A program made the translations under genes and the position numbers. This document shows positions 36,659 through 48,262 of a DNA stretch of 64,000 nucleotides, piece by piece. The DNA is from Straminergon stramineum. Taxonomy: Eukaryota > Streptophyta > Bryopsida > Hypnales > Calliergonaceae. The number at the start of each line of letters is the position of its first letter. The first letter of the stretch is position 1. The stretch is taken from positions 24,354,248 through 24,418,247 of the forward strand of contig OY987266.1 in assembly GCA_963920665.1 (NCBI GenBank), given 5' to 3'. Under the pieces are notes generated by a model. That model was not told the origin of the DNA and did not search any database. It was given only the letters and a program-made list of their open reading frames with translations.

Positions 36659-37321
36659 ATGACGAACCGTACACTGTGGGCTACTGTCGCCGTGCTGCTT
36701 ACAGTGGCCCTGGTGGGTCCACAGGTCGCCATCGCCGCGGACGAGGATCCTCTCCAGGACGTCTGCGTGGCGGACAAGAGCGCCGGCGCGACCGTCTTGA
36801 ATGGCTTCCCGTGCAAACCTGCTGCTCAGGTTGTCAACACCGACTTCGTGTTCAAGGGCTTGAAGAACCCCGGCGACACCAACAACGCCAACAAGGCCAA
36901 CGTCACTGCTGCTTCCGTGATCCAGTTCGCGGGTCTCAACACCCTCGGAATCTCCGCCGCGCGCATCGACTTCGCCAAGGGCGGCATCAACCCGCCACAC
37001 ACGCACCCGCGCGCCACGGAGATTCTCGTCCTGTTGAAAGGGGAGCTCTATGTTGGATTCGTGACCACAAACAACACGCTGTTCGCCGCCACCATCTACC
37101 CCGGGGAGACTTTCGTGTTCCCCAGGGCACTGGTGCACTTCCAGCTCAACGTGGGCAAGTCCCCGGCGCTGGCGTTCGCAGCGCTCAGCAGCCAGAACCC
37201 GGGCGTGCAGCAGATCGCGCCCTCGCTCTTCCAGCCTGCCATCAAGGATGAGGTGCTGGAGAAGGGCTTCCGCATCGACACCAAAACCGTCGACTTCATC
37301 GAGAAGCAGTTCCTCCCGTAA
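36659..37321 (+). CDS. Germin-like protein 1 (secreted cupin)
   Basis: Intronless, 220 residues, the family's normal length. Signal peptide about residues 1-26 (hydrophobic, ..QVAIA|ADEDP). The paired germin cysteines are C36 and C52. Germin box PPHTHPRATE supplies H114, H116 and E121, and GETFVFPRALVHF supplies H160, so all four metal ligands are present. N-glycosylation sequons at N81 (NVT) and N138 (NNT). Germins are apoplastic Mn cupins, often hexameric. Oxalate oxidase or superoxide dismutase activity cannot be decided from sequence. The start at 36659 is chosen because the signal peptide begins there. The gene is far more GC-rich, especially at third positions, than its surroundings. 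From 36686 to 37707 it is base-for-base identical to gene 2. Confidence 0.97.
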   Translation: MTNRTLWATVAVLLTVALVGPQVAIAADEDPLQDVCVADKSAGATVLNGFPCKPAAQVVNTDFVFKGLKNPGDTNNANKANVTAASVIQFAGLNTLGISAARIDFAKGGINPPHTHPRATEILVLLKGELYVGFVTTNNTLFAATIYPGETFVFPRALVHFQLNVGKSPALAFAALSSQNPGVQQIAPSLFQPAIKDEVLEKGFRIDTKTVDFIEKQFLP

Positions 37322-37412
37322 ATGCATGTACGCATGCATACTGTGTGTGTCGTAGTATTCCGCGAGGTTCGCCATTGCATCGATCATGGTTGAAGCTCTA
37401 GCGATAGACGAG

Positions 37413-37418
37413 AATAAA
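37413..37418 (+). terminator. Poly(A) signal AATAAA of germin-like gene 1
   Basis: AATAAA 92 nt after the stop, in the 3' region identical to gene 2. Confidence 0.6.
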
Positions 37419-37707
37419 TTTGCTAGATAGTAGTGTGGCATTCTATTCTATCTGGCTAGCCTGCAGTAGCTATATTGGTAGTGGTAGGAGAGGATTTGGC
37501 GCGACCAGCAATTCTGCCTCTGTATTGACTTCTTGGTTGGGACGGTCCATTTCTCTCGATCTCGATGATTGAGTTTTTTTGATCTCCGGACTTGCAGATT
37601 TTGCAATGAAGTATTACTTGTTGGTCTTCTAATTGGGTTGGTATATAGAAACTTCTTCTTTAATTTTGTTGTCGCTCTATCTCGGATCGGAGATGATATT
37701 TGCACTA

Positions 37708-39309
37708 CCAGCGGGTGGCTACTGCACGGAGTAATTGATACGAATTTTTTTCAACTGGCAGTGTTGACATTCACTTTAGGTTGCTGTGCAAATGACATGG
37801 AAATAATATGCAAATTGCATTTCATCCACAACATTGTGTACTGATAAGTTAAGATTTACACCCGTATATCCTCGATCAGCTACGTACATCATTACATTAC
37901 GTTCCAAAGGTTAAGGGTCGACTGGGCGATTTTAATCGAATTGCGACAATGTAACGAAATGGACGTTCATTAACATCAAGTGCATATTCCCGGAGCTTCA
38001 GTTCTATCAGTGTGTGTACAGATTGATATTGCATTTCAGCCGAAGGAATTGTAGGCGATGGTACGACGAACTTCTTGAGACTGTAACTTCACACAGAACA
38101 GAGACTAATTCGTAACTCTCACATGTGCCTGGGATCGGTTATTCTTCGAAATTGATCCGTTTAGGCTAATTCCCCAGATCGGGGATTTGACGCAATTGCG
38201 AGTTATCAAGAGCTCGAAACCGGTTCAATTGGGACGAGTGCTTCTCTGGTACATTGATCCTGTCCATAGTGTACTGGGTGTCACCAGAACGTACTGGCAG
38301 CACTCTGCCCGTCAGTTAAATCATAAGTTTTTACGAATTTCTACATGGTGTTCGGGGATTCAGAGAATTCGGTGACTGCGAGCTTCACCAAATTTGCAAC
38401 GCTGATTCTTAGACAGTACCAGTCTGGTATGCATTTCCAGTACTAGTACTTTGCCATGCATTTCCTGCTTATCGTTGCCGTCTGTACGCTTCTGAAGGTT
38501 TTCGGGACCGTTGGCATCCGTTGGCATTCTAGAGATTCAGCACGGGGGGCGTTGCTAGTTCCCCGCTTCATGAGTGAGCTGCGTCGTCATACAATATCTC
38601 AATTTCACGGATATACAGTAGCGCTTTAATTAGTACGTAACGAGCTGGTCTTGCCCCATCTTGAGGTCCTGTTGCAATTGTCAGGATTACTCTTGAACTC
38701 CCCGCCGCGGCCTTGGTAGAATTTCAGATCGATTGTCCGTAGTCAACCCAACAATGGAGCATGCATTCCTTTGAGATCCCATTCTGGACCAGGTTACTAT
38801 ATAAAAAACATTGTGATGCAATGCATATGGAATGCACCTTAAAAGTAGCATTCTGTTATTGAATTTGAAAACAAGCTTCGAGGTTGAGACTTGAGAAGCT
38901 TATTGACCTCTGTAAGTTAGTACGAGATATCAGTTGGCCCATGGAGAGTTCGCCGTATGGATTGCATTGTCGTTGTGCATGACTGCTGGAGTCGCAAGCT
39001 CGTTCTATTTATTTACCATTACATATTAGTCTTCGTGCGCTTCATAAATACTCCGTACTAAACTTTAAGCGAAGGGAAGTGACTTTGTCTGTTTCTAGAA
39101 CACGAGAGTAGAAAATTTTGAGAGAAAACTGCAACTTAAAGAAAGAAACCGTCAATTCCGTAAACTGGCAGTATTCCATATACTGTATGAGCCAGTTTGC
39201 CATTTGCATTGCCGTGGTTCGCTGTGCTGACCTGCTGATAGATATGCTGATATAATAGTATGTAAATTGTATCTCCTCCACAACTGAAAGTTGCGAACCA
39301 ACTGAGCTA
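37708..39309. other. Intergenic sequence after germin-like gene 1
   Basis: Less AT-rich than most of the window and unmatched elsewhere in it. Short frames only. It starts exactly where identity to gene 2 ends. Confidence 0.4.
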
Positions 39310-39575
39310 CACAAAATAGTGAAATTAGGTTGGCTTAACAATTTGGCTGCCTTCAGCGAAGAAAATTATTGTACAAGTTATCAAAGTTAAATATTTCTGT
39401 AGATATTTCCATTTGTACACATAGAGGCTCATGAATCCCAAGTACGTACAACAATATCTAATTCAAAAGCAGTGTTGCATGTTTGTACAATAATAAGAAA
39501 AATATATAATATATATATATAGTGTGTCAAATGTCAAGAAATTAGTGTGGGGCAACTTGATTGCACTATTTTGTG
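39310..39575 (+). mobile_element. TA-family MITE, complete copy
   Basis: 266 bp with inverted ends CACAAAATAGTGAAATTAGG and (complement of right end) CACAAAATAGTGCAATCAAG, flanked by TA on both sides, as in Tc1/mariner-type elements. It has one unfilled TTAA (39335-39338) where the 11-kb copy carries a TTAA element. A further copy lies at 57254-57508 in reverse. Confidence 0.8.
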
Positions 39576-40809
39576 TAGGTTCTCTACCCTTGATCCCCTC
39601 TTAGTTTGCGAAATTTCTTCATTTTCTTTCTTTCTTGAGATTCTATTGTGTCATTTTAACATAATATTGCCAATTTAATTGAATTGACATTGAAATCCAT
39701 TGTTGTAAGTGATGGAGATGTAATACGTTTACCAAGGCAATGGAGATGCAATACATTTACCGTGGCATTACTCCAAGATGAAAGGGAATCACAAGTTCTA
39801 GAAATTTAGCATGATAGTATGTGGTAGCACTGAAATCAGAATTACTCGAAGCATAATTTTTTTGAAATGGTAAACAAACATCTTGTTTGCGTTGAAATCT
39901 GCATGGTCATTTTTTTAGGCCAGCATCTGTGAATGTATGCACTTGATTAGCTCCACAACTTGAAGATTCCCACACCCCAAGAATGCCAAGTGGTGCAATT
40001 TGGAGTTATGTTACTGACTTGAATTTGCAATTGGATTTATTCAGGCTACCGAAATATCTCACCTCAAATGCACCAAGGTAGCTACTCAAACTTTCTAGGG
40101 ATGGCTCCTCTGTCGATGCCAAGTCTCCTTCCCTTTGCTGGATCCACAGTCAAGAAGCCGCAGCTAGTGTTAGTGTCTCCTGACGGAACTTCCAGAAGAT
40201 CTTTTCTGCATGTTCCGCGGATCATCGAATGTGCTCATCCTTCATTTTGACGAGGAAGCAAGATAAGTGCAGATAGAATAGGCACTTGTTTTTCTAATGC
40301 ACAGTTCTCATAATTTTCATTGTCTGTTACGGTGTCGTATTGTAAATGTGTTCATTATGTGAAAATGTATAATTGTTTGTTAAATTGGAGGGGGGGTTTT
40401 CTAGAATTTCAAGAAACAAGTGGGGTTATACTCTACTTGAACTCTTTTTTTTACTTCTATTTGACAAACATTTAGTTCTTTGATTTCTATACTAGAAGAT
40501 ATTTTAATATGTTAGTTAGTTAAGTTGAAGTTGTAAAAACAAAAGGTAAAGTTTGTTTTACCTTTTTTCTTATTTTTATTTTTATTTTAATGGATTAGAA
40601 ATCCACGTAAATGATATGGATAAACTTATCGAGAATAGGAAGTGACACATGCGGGTATTATGGCCCATGTGGCTTCTTAGTGGCCAAAATCCACTAACTT
40701 AAGTGGATGGCATGGAGGTTGAGGTGGCGGATGAGGTTGAGGATCATCTTCTTCCTCCTCTTTGTTTTACTTAGGGAAGCCATCACTTTGGGAGGGGATT
40801 GCACTTTGT

Positions 40810-41445
40810 ACATGGAGAGTTTGGTAATGAATTTTAGAGAGCTTGTGTATCTTTTTTGTGTGTTTCCAAAAAGCTATCACTCATGAAGTTTGGAATTAGT
40901 ATGTATAAGTTATGAGTTTGGGGAAGAAGTGTTGTGAAGCTGCCTCAAATTTTCAAGTGAGTGAGCTTTGAAAAGGTATAAAATGTCGACAGTACTTTAT
41001 ATTTGAGTAAAACTTCGGAAGCTTGTAGATGTTTATTTTAGCTTTCCAAAATGGGTTTATTTTCTTGATTTGGAGGTAGTATGAGAAAGTTATGGGCTTG
41101 AGAGTGAAAGGGTGAAGGGATACTTTCGGGTTTTCAAGTGAGTGAGTTTTGAAAGGATATGAAATGTGGATAGTACTTTGTATTTGAGTGAAAGTTGGAA
41201 AACTTGTAGATGCTCATGTTAGCTTTTCAAAATGGGTTTATTTTCTTGATTTGGAGGTAGTATGTGAAAGTTATGAGCTTGAGAGTGAAGTATAGGTGAG
41301 CTACTTTTGAGTTGGGAAGGGTGAACTTTGACCGACTATAAAAGTTGGACAATATCTTAGTTTTGAATGAATTTTGGAGAGGTTGTAGAATTTTTAGTTA
41401 GCTTTCGAGAGGCATATTACACTCTTAGTTTGGAGTTGTATAGCG
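40810..41445. repeat. Tandem repeat, period about 180 bp, about 3.5 units
   Basis: Each unit has TTTTCAAGTGAGTGAG, TTGTAGATGTTTATTTTAGC-like and GGTAGTATG..AAGTTATG blocks. Starts of the first shared block fall near 40951, 41131 and 41307. Divergence grows toward the right. Confidence 0.75.
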
Positions 41446-42466
41446 AACGTGACACTCAATCAACTATCAAACACTTCTTCGAGAGGAGTTCATGAAGGAT
41501 ATGACTTTATTTGTACAATTTTTTACCATGCATGGGGTATATTGAGACTCCATGTCATCTTTGGAGGGGTGTATGGAAGGGTGATAGTATTTGGGATCAT
41601 ATGGCATCATTGGGGGGATTTATTGTTATGTTTGTGACTTTGGCCATGGGATCTTTCATTATTTGAACCACATCTAGTTGCAGCTAGGAGCCCCATGTTT
41701 TCCCAAGGCAAGGCCTCTCTGCTCGACAACGGAGTATAATTTTATTTTCTCTCGGGGTGCAGAGGAATCTGTTTCTGTTCAGAACTGGCGACCTGTGTTG
41801 ATAGAGTACGGTCGAGCTTGGAAACCGAGCTACTGCATAACATTGTAAAGTATAACCAAGCAATGGTCCTCCGATCCCCATGCTAGGGAGGAATTTATCA
41901 AATTCAAGGATTTGTTCAATGTAGGGTGGGATGCACAAGGGATCCAATGCGTCATTGGTAAACATGTTACGTGTCAATGTGAATTAAAGTTGTCAACTTA
42001 TCATGCATTCTGTAGGTGACGCCACCCTCATTGGAAGTTCCCAAATCCAATCGGAATCCAGTTCCGTTGTGGAGTCAACCAGGGCTAAATTTTTTGGTGG
42101 GTGGGTATGGGGGGCAAAATAGCACCAAATTACGCCCAAGAAATATAATTTGGCTAAAAAATAGAGACAAATTGTGAAGTTTTTTTTGCTAAAAAACTTC
42201 AAATAAAAATAAACCTTGGACGGAATTGTCAAATTGTAGATTAAAACATAAGTATGGATATGTCATATGTGTTGATGTGATACTTTCTATCCAATATGTA
42301 GATGAATGTTGAAATTTGGAGCACCAATGTAACATTTTATACTACCACTTTGACACTTCATAAAAAATGAAAAACAAAACAAAACAAACCCTGGAGTCAG
42401 CGGTTGAACACATGTGCTCACAAATTGCATGACATGATGACGTCTCCCTGACTATCCAAGGCTCAA

Positions 42467-43722
42467 AGCAACCCCACAGCAACACGCTAGATGGGCTCAA
42501 CTCGCTCAGTAGGCGAGCCCGGGCTATGGGAGATCCCCACGGCAGACTCGCCAAACGGGCAAAAGTGGCCAGTCGTGCCAAATTGTGATGAGGGCACGGG
42601 CAACTGGTGCTCCTTGGGCGTGGCTCGCTACAACCTTCTAGCCCGCATCCCCAAAGCCTTAATTGCACACCAAGATATTATATAGCCCAACTTCAAGGAA
42701 TCCCCCCAAGATCAATGGGCGGGGATGATAATGTGGAGAACTACATGGAGCCAGGATACATTTCACATATAATTTACCAAGCAATTTAGCTCAAATTTCT
42801 TTGAGGAAAACAAAACTTGGGCATGGGAAGAAATTGCCTCGTATGCTCTTGGCTAGTGGAGGAGTTAGCAAGGTGTTTTTATAGTGAAATCCATGTCCAT
42901 CATGAACCCTCAAAAAATATGGGATAATTTGAAGATGAAAGCTTCACCGCTCATTGTCCAAAATTAAGAATTGTGTTTGAGGTAGAATTTCAGACCCCAT
43001 TTAAGTATAGTAGATTAACTTTTTCTAAGAAACTTTGAATTGAAAAAAATTGTTAAATCAAGTTAAATTTCACCTTTGAAAATATGTTTGAGGTTTAAAG
43101 CCTCCAATCAAAAGTTATGGACAAAATTCAAGATAGGGGTTGGAAGGAATTTTTTTTTGACATTTTCAAACATCTTCTTTGAATTTTGTCCATAACTTTT
43201 GATTGGAGGCTTGAAACCTTAAACGTATTTTTGGAGGTAAAATTTAACTTGATTTAACAACTTTTTTTAGTTCAAAAGTTTTTAGAAAAATATATTTTAC
43301 TATGCCTAAATGAGGTCTGAAATTCTACTTCCAACACAAATTCTACTTTTGACCTAACTATGAGCGGTTGAGCTCCTAGTAGATTTAATTTACATATCCC
43401 ACATGCATTGTTCGACCTCCTACCACTCCATGTGTATATAGTGAACTTCTGCACATGAAGTCATCGCACAAGTAAATTCAAAATGCTATGTGTAGTAGTC
43501 ATTCGAAGCTTGCAGGCGTAAATAAATCAAAATGAATTTTCACTTTCATTTCTGCATTTTGATTCCTCAAAAACGAAAGTACCTAGCGTTGTTTACCCCA
43601 GTTGGCGAGTGTGATTGGCGAGTGCGTAGTGGGGCACAGGAGGACACACGGCCCGGTCTTAAGAACCACTCGCCAAACCATCATCTGGTGTGTGGTCTTG
43701 GCGAGTCTGTTGTGGGGTTGCT
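42467..43722. mobile_element. Unclassified DNA transposon with apparent 5-bp TSD and subterminal ACTCGCC motifs
   Basis: Ends AGCAACCCCACA and TGTGGGGTTGCT are perfect inverted repeats, flanked by CTCAA (42462-42466 and 43723-43727). The paralogous unfilled site near 25225 reads GGCTCAATCATTC with one CTCAA. ACTCGCC/GGCGAGT motifs recur several times within about 140 bp of each end, like transposase-binding subterminal repeats. A large hairpin fills the centre. 1,256 bp, no transposase. Superfamily not determined. Confidence 0.75.
42941..43375. repeat. Large imperfect hairpin (arms about 190 bp, loop about 50 bp)
   Basis: The sequence from ACCGCTCATTG (42946) to ACAAAATTCAAG (about 43132) reappears reversed and complemented from about 43180 to 43366. 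The central portion (AAGCCTCCAATCAAAAGTTA) is nearly perfect. A transcript would fold into long double-stranded RNA. Confidence 0.8.
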
Positions 43723-43980
43723 CTCAATCATTCAGTTCAAGCATGCATGAAAGTGAACTTAAAATTAAAAGGTCATAAGTTAACTTATACGGAGTACTCC
43801 ATATTCAATACGGGAGAACAAAGGTTTCATCTTGAAAGGACAACGGACAGTTTAGCTGAACCAACCTATAAGCTAGAGTTGTCTGAAGTAGTCCTACGAG
43901 TCTTTCAAAGGGTTGAGAATTTCTCCCACACTCTTGTGCATGTTAGATGTAACAACATGTCCCTTATATTGGGCAGTTAA

Positions 43981-44136
43981 CCTATAATTAAGGACATGGC
44001 CTCCCATGATCAAGGTAGTGTCCTGGGTAGTGTCCAAAATTCTTGAATTATTGAACCAATAGGTGCATTTTCTTTTTCTACAATCATCAATGAAGTCATC
44101 CATTGGACCATTTTGGTCCGCAACGTGCTTATAGGG
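43981..44136 (+). mobile_element. Short TTAA MITE, tandem copy 1
   Basis: Flanked by TTAA at 43977-43980 and 44137-44140. The interior (CCATGATCAAGGTAGTG, ATTATTGAACCAATAGGTGC, TTTTGGTCCGCAACGTGCTT) parallels the next copy. Confidence 0.65.
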
Positions 44137-44140
44137 TTAA

Positions 44141-44282
44141 CCCTTAAAGGATGTCCCCCCCATGACCAAGGTAGTCACCAAAACTACTCCAATTATTGGA
44201 CCTATAGATGCATTCTTTGTTTCTATAATGAAGCGTGAAGTCATTCATGTGACAGTTTTTGGTCCTCAACATCCTTTAAGGG
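44141..44282 (+). mobile_element. Short TTAA MITE, tandem copy 2
   Basis: 142 bp, with 13-bp perfect inverted ends CCCTTAAAGGATG and CATCCTTTAAGGG between TTAA 44137-44140 and 44283-44286. It shares the middle TTAA with copy 1, so the two lie end to end. Confidence 0.85.
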
Positions 44283-44286
44283 TTAA

Positions 44287-46501
44287 CTTTGATTTTCATT
44301 ATGGTATCCTAGAATTGACTATGTAGTATGTTTTCAAGTTACGAGAACTCCAAAAATGCAATCACAAATTGACAATTTTACAATTTTGCAACTTTAACAA
44401 TTCCTTGAGAATATGAGTTTTACAAAATGTTTATTCTTTTTGGATTCTATATTTAGACATTGGTTTCTCTCTCTGTATATTTCCAAAACTTGATCATTTT
44501 TAGAATTGACAAACCTACCAAAAGAAGTCCTTATATAGCCTATCACACTTACAAACATAAATAAATGCACTAAGAAAACATGCAAGTTGCTTTCATAATT
44601 TAGAGCTATAAAATCACACATCTATAGTTGAAGTAAAATAAATAAATTCAACTCAAACCTTTTTAAATAATTTTCTAATTTTTTTAAATATAATTTTAAA
44701 ATAAAAGTGTCTCAAACAACATTTTTGGCACTATCTTTCGATTTTCAACTAATTGGATATAAAAGTGATCTAATAATGAAAGGTCCAAGAGAAATGAAAT
44801 ACACCTCTATACATTTTTTCTATTTATTTGTAATTTAATTCACTTTGAACTTGTAATCAAAAGTTATTTTGAAAACATTTTTTAAGAGGGTTTCTAAGTC
44901 TTCAAAATCTTTGCAATGAAACTTCTTTTCAAGTTTTTTAGAAAAAGAATAGCTCATGTATACATTGGAATTTCTATAAATCCATTTTTATGCTCTTAAG
45001 TTTACACACATTGACTACAAAATTTGTTTCAAATGATCATTTAAGTAACAATTTCTCTATGTACACAATGTGGACTAAAAATGCAACCATGGTTCCAAAG
45101 CCATTATTCCAAAGTAAAAACACCCATGGCCATAACTTACTAAGTAAAGGTGAGTTCCAAATTTAGTATGAGATTGTACTCCTTAATTTACCTTTATTAT
45201 TGCATTTTAGATGCCCGTATTTTTACATAAAAAGCTACAAGAGTGTATTTTCAATACCCTAATTTTTTTTTATAAATTTATTCATTCAGTTTTTTAAATG
45301 GGGCTATCTTACATATAATATTTCAGTGTCCAAATTTTTCCAACTACTACCCTTCTTTACAAATTTTTGCTTACCTCTACTACATGCATGTATAGGCTGG
45401 GGTACACTATGAAACCAACAACAATCAATTCAATTAAAGTGTCATTGACCAAGTGATAGTTTTTAATAACAAATTTACTATTGAAAACTTTAGAATCCCC
45501 ATTGAATTAGCTATGAACATCCCATTCAATATGATTGAGTGTGTTTAATACATACAACTTCAAAGATTGAAGTTAAATGAACTATAAACTCTATCCTCAT
45601 ATTGTACAATTTTCGGGGCATTGAATCCATAAGGTAAACCTCTTTATTTGTGCAATGTGACAATTTCTACCATTTGTGGTCAATGTTTTACATTTGCACT
45701 TAATTTTTTGATATATACACTATTAGTACTATGGCACAATTTTTGTCAACCACCTTTCATTGTAGATTTTCTTGATTGTGTCAATTTTATCATCCACATG
45801 AAAATATTTGTTCTTATCTATATTCACAGTACTATGAAAAATTTGCATAGACCCTATTTTCTTAGACTAACTTATTAATAAAAAGTCCTACCACATGATA
45901 TTTTTATGTAGCCTAATTTATATATATTAGAATATGTAGAATTTCATGAACCCTATAGTATCCCTACATATTATATAAAATTTCCCCCCTTTGAATTAAA
46001 TGGACCCTAACTTTTCACTCATGTAGTTTTCTAAAATTCAAGAGTAATCTCCCCGGGATATGATTACATTCAAGACACCCATTCCTTCTTCTAATTCATT
46101 TGATTTATGTTTCAAAAATTATTGTAGAGGACAGCTCCATCACCCTTTGTGTGATGTAATTAAATACTATTATTTTTCTTACAAATCCCCCTTAAATGGA
46201 ATAAACGTCTTTTTCCATATCTAAATTTTGAGATCTGTATTTCATTAGTTTTTTCAAATTTGTAATCCATCTCAAAAACTTGCCATATTCTAGAAAAATA
46301 ATCCTAAAATGTTGCTATCCTAAATATCTTCATATTAAAATTTGTTTCAAAGTATAATATATACTCTTATCAATGTATCTAAAGTTAAAAGTAGAAGAAA
46401 TGACTCAAGCCCATTTTTTATTTCAAGAACTAGTTGAGTCAACCCATTTTCCTAAAACTATTTGTATTATTGATAGTTTGTTAAACAATAAAAAGTTAAA
46501 A
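44287..46501. other. AT-rich intergenic sequence
   Basis: 2.2 kb without a recognisable gene, RNA or repeat boundary. Only random short frames. Confidence 0.4.
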
Positions 46502-47226
46502 GGGTGATTGCAAGAAACACTTTACATTTTTGGCTCAAAAATGCAATTTTTGGTCTTAGAACTCGTAGTACTATGATCTACTATCAATTCTACTCATTAG
46601 TGTGCGCTTGCAAATCCAAACCGTTGATTTAGAACTATGCAATACTATGTAGTACTATAGAATACTACGGAGTACTAAAGAAGACACGGGGAGCAAAAAA
46701 TAGCTAAAAAGGGGTCTATGGATCTTTTCATTTTTAGTAATTCAAAAAAAAAATTAATTCCATTAAAAAATCCATTTTTTCTAGAGAAGATTGTACTTGC
46801 ATTGCACCAAAAAATTCATTTAGGAAAAAAATTTCCTCTTCGTAGACTTTGTACAAAGGAAGGTCACTTTGGCCCCATGTGGGCAACTGACATGTTACTA
46901 TTTTCATAATAAGTCATCGTCAATCCTTATAATGTTAGTAGACCTCCAACATGTCCTGTTTGTGGCTTCGAATTCACATTTTTGGGTCAAAAATAGGACT
47001 AAAACCCCCCAAAATGGCCAAGGTAGACACCCAATCGGGGCAAGTTAAAAATAGTAAAATAATTTTAAAATATTTGAAAGAATTACAAAATGTCTAAAAC
47101 TACCACATGTATCTTCACTCCAAACTTCATGCCAAATGGACAAATGATGCAAAATTTATGAGCAAAAAAACACCTATCCAAGGGGAAGGGGACAAAAAAT
47201 AGGACAAATGTTTCTTGCAATCACCC
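46502..47226 (+). mobile_element. 4-bp-TSD family element, copy 5
   Basis: GGGTGATTGCAAGAAACAC start, inverted end GTTTCTTGCAATCACCC, flanked by AAAA on both sides (weak evidence alone, as it is AT-rich). 725 bp. The interior matches 48263-49018 in reverse (GTAGTACTATAG and GGAGCAAAAAA blocks). Confidence 0.8.
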
Positions 47227-48262
47227 AAAAGTGAAGACTATATAATTTCAATTAGCCTAAATTTTAATAAACTTTAAAATATTTTTAATCCAAAATTGGA
47301 ATACATTAAGTTTATTAACTAAATTTTAATCTTCCAAGTTTAAAAAAACTCCAAACTTAAGTTTTAAATTTTATGTAAACAACCTTCAACTTTCCAATAA
47401 AACTTACATAGTAACAAACTACAAATTTTTTGGTTTATTAATTTATAATTTTCATAATGAAAATTTTATAAATAATTTATAAATTTATAATGTAGAAAAT
47501 CTACGAAATTAATAATTTAAATCATAAAGTTCAAGATCTTGTAATTTCAAACAATGAGCCAAAAAAAAATTGACAATAGTACAAAAAATATATTGAAACC
47601 TTATTGTTGAAATAACACTAATCCTTCTACCCATTCAACATGTAGAAATCAAATTCTTTTTAGCCTTTGAGTTACAAAATAACCTTCATGCCTCTTTGTA
47701 CTACTCATCCCAAACTACTTTTCTCTCTAGCTACTCAACCTCAAATCACTTTTCTCTCTTTATCTCTTAGTCATCAACTTTGGTTATACCTTATAGTTGG
47801 ACTAATCAAACTTAACTATTGAAATCCAAAGATCACTTGCTATTTGAAGCAATTTTCTTTGGGTGTAATTTTTTATACTTTAAAGTGTAGTTGTAAGGGA
47901 AGATTGATTATTTCAACATCTAATGGACACTACATATATACATTTTTCATCAACCTTGTCATAATTTGAATTCTTTTGAGTAAGTAGTTGCAAGAAACAT
48001 GTGCCATTTTTGGCTCAAAATGGCTTTGAATATTGGAATACCATGACTTTAGGAATATATTTTTTTAAATAAAATAAAATATGAATAATTTATAAAGCAT
48101 TAAAAATAAAATGTGTTTAAAAATCAAGCCTAAAAAAAATTATCTCTTAAAGTTATGCACAAAAAAAGATTGATAGAAAATGCAAGAAAATAGATACTTT
48201 GGAATTTGGTTCTTAGATAATAGTAAAAAATTCAAAAAACTAAACAAAAGAAATTCATTTTT
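47227..48262. other. Spacer with a solo end of the 4-bp-TSD family
   Basis: Near 47983-48025, GTTGCAAGAAACATGTGCC followed by ATTTTTGGCTCAAAATG matches the left end of the 46502 copy; no partner end found. The rest is anonymous. Confidence 0.45.

Larger units (their letters stand above)
39740..43970 (+). repeat. Segmental duplication, copy D (partner 23780-25450)
   Basis: Shares in order the blocks listed for copy C and is expanded by the tandem array at 40810-41445 and the element at 42467-43722. A 50-codon frame from ATG 40101 (MAPLSMPSLLPF..) is open here but broken in copy C, so it is not supported as a gene. Confidence 0.7.

Noticed and set aside
36676..37251. Second plus-strand frame inside the germin-like gene (and at 50169-50771)
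   Set aside because: Arg/Gln/His-rich shadow of the true frame, without the signal peptide or cupin boxes.
36554..37441. Minus-strand frame of 295 codons opposite germin-like gene 1 (and its counterpart at 50092-50961)
   Set aside because: It mirrors the GC-rich coding strand of a clear germin gene. Codon bias leaves the opposite strand open, and the product has no recognisable domain.
40101..40250. 50-codon frame MAPLSMPSLLPF..
   Set aside because: Its duplicate near 24.66 kb is disrupted and no splice partner was found, so coding status is not supported.
40333..41453. Possible LTR starting TGTCG and ending GTGACA
   Set aside because: No matching 5-bp flanks (TACGG versus CTCAA), no second LTR, primer-binding site or polyprotein found. 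A tandem array explains most of it.
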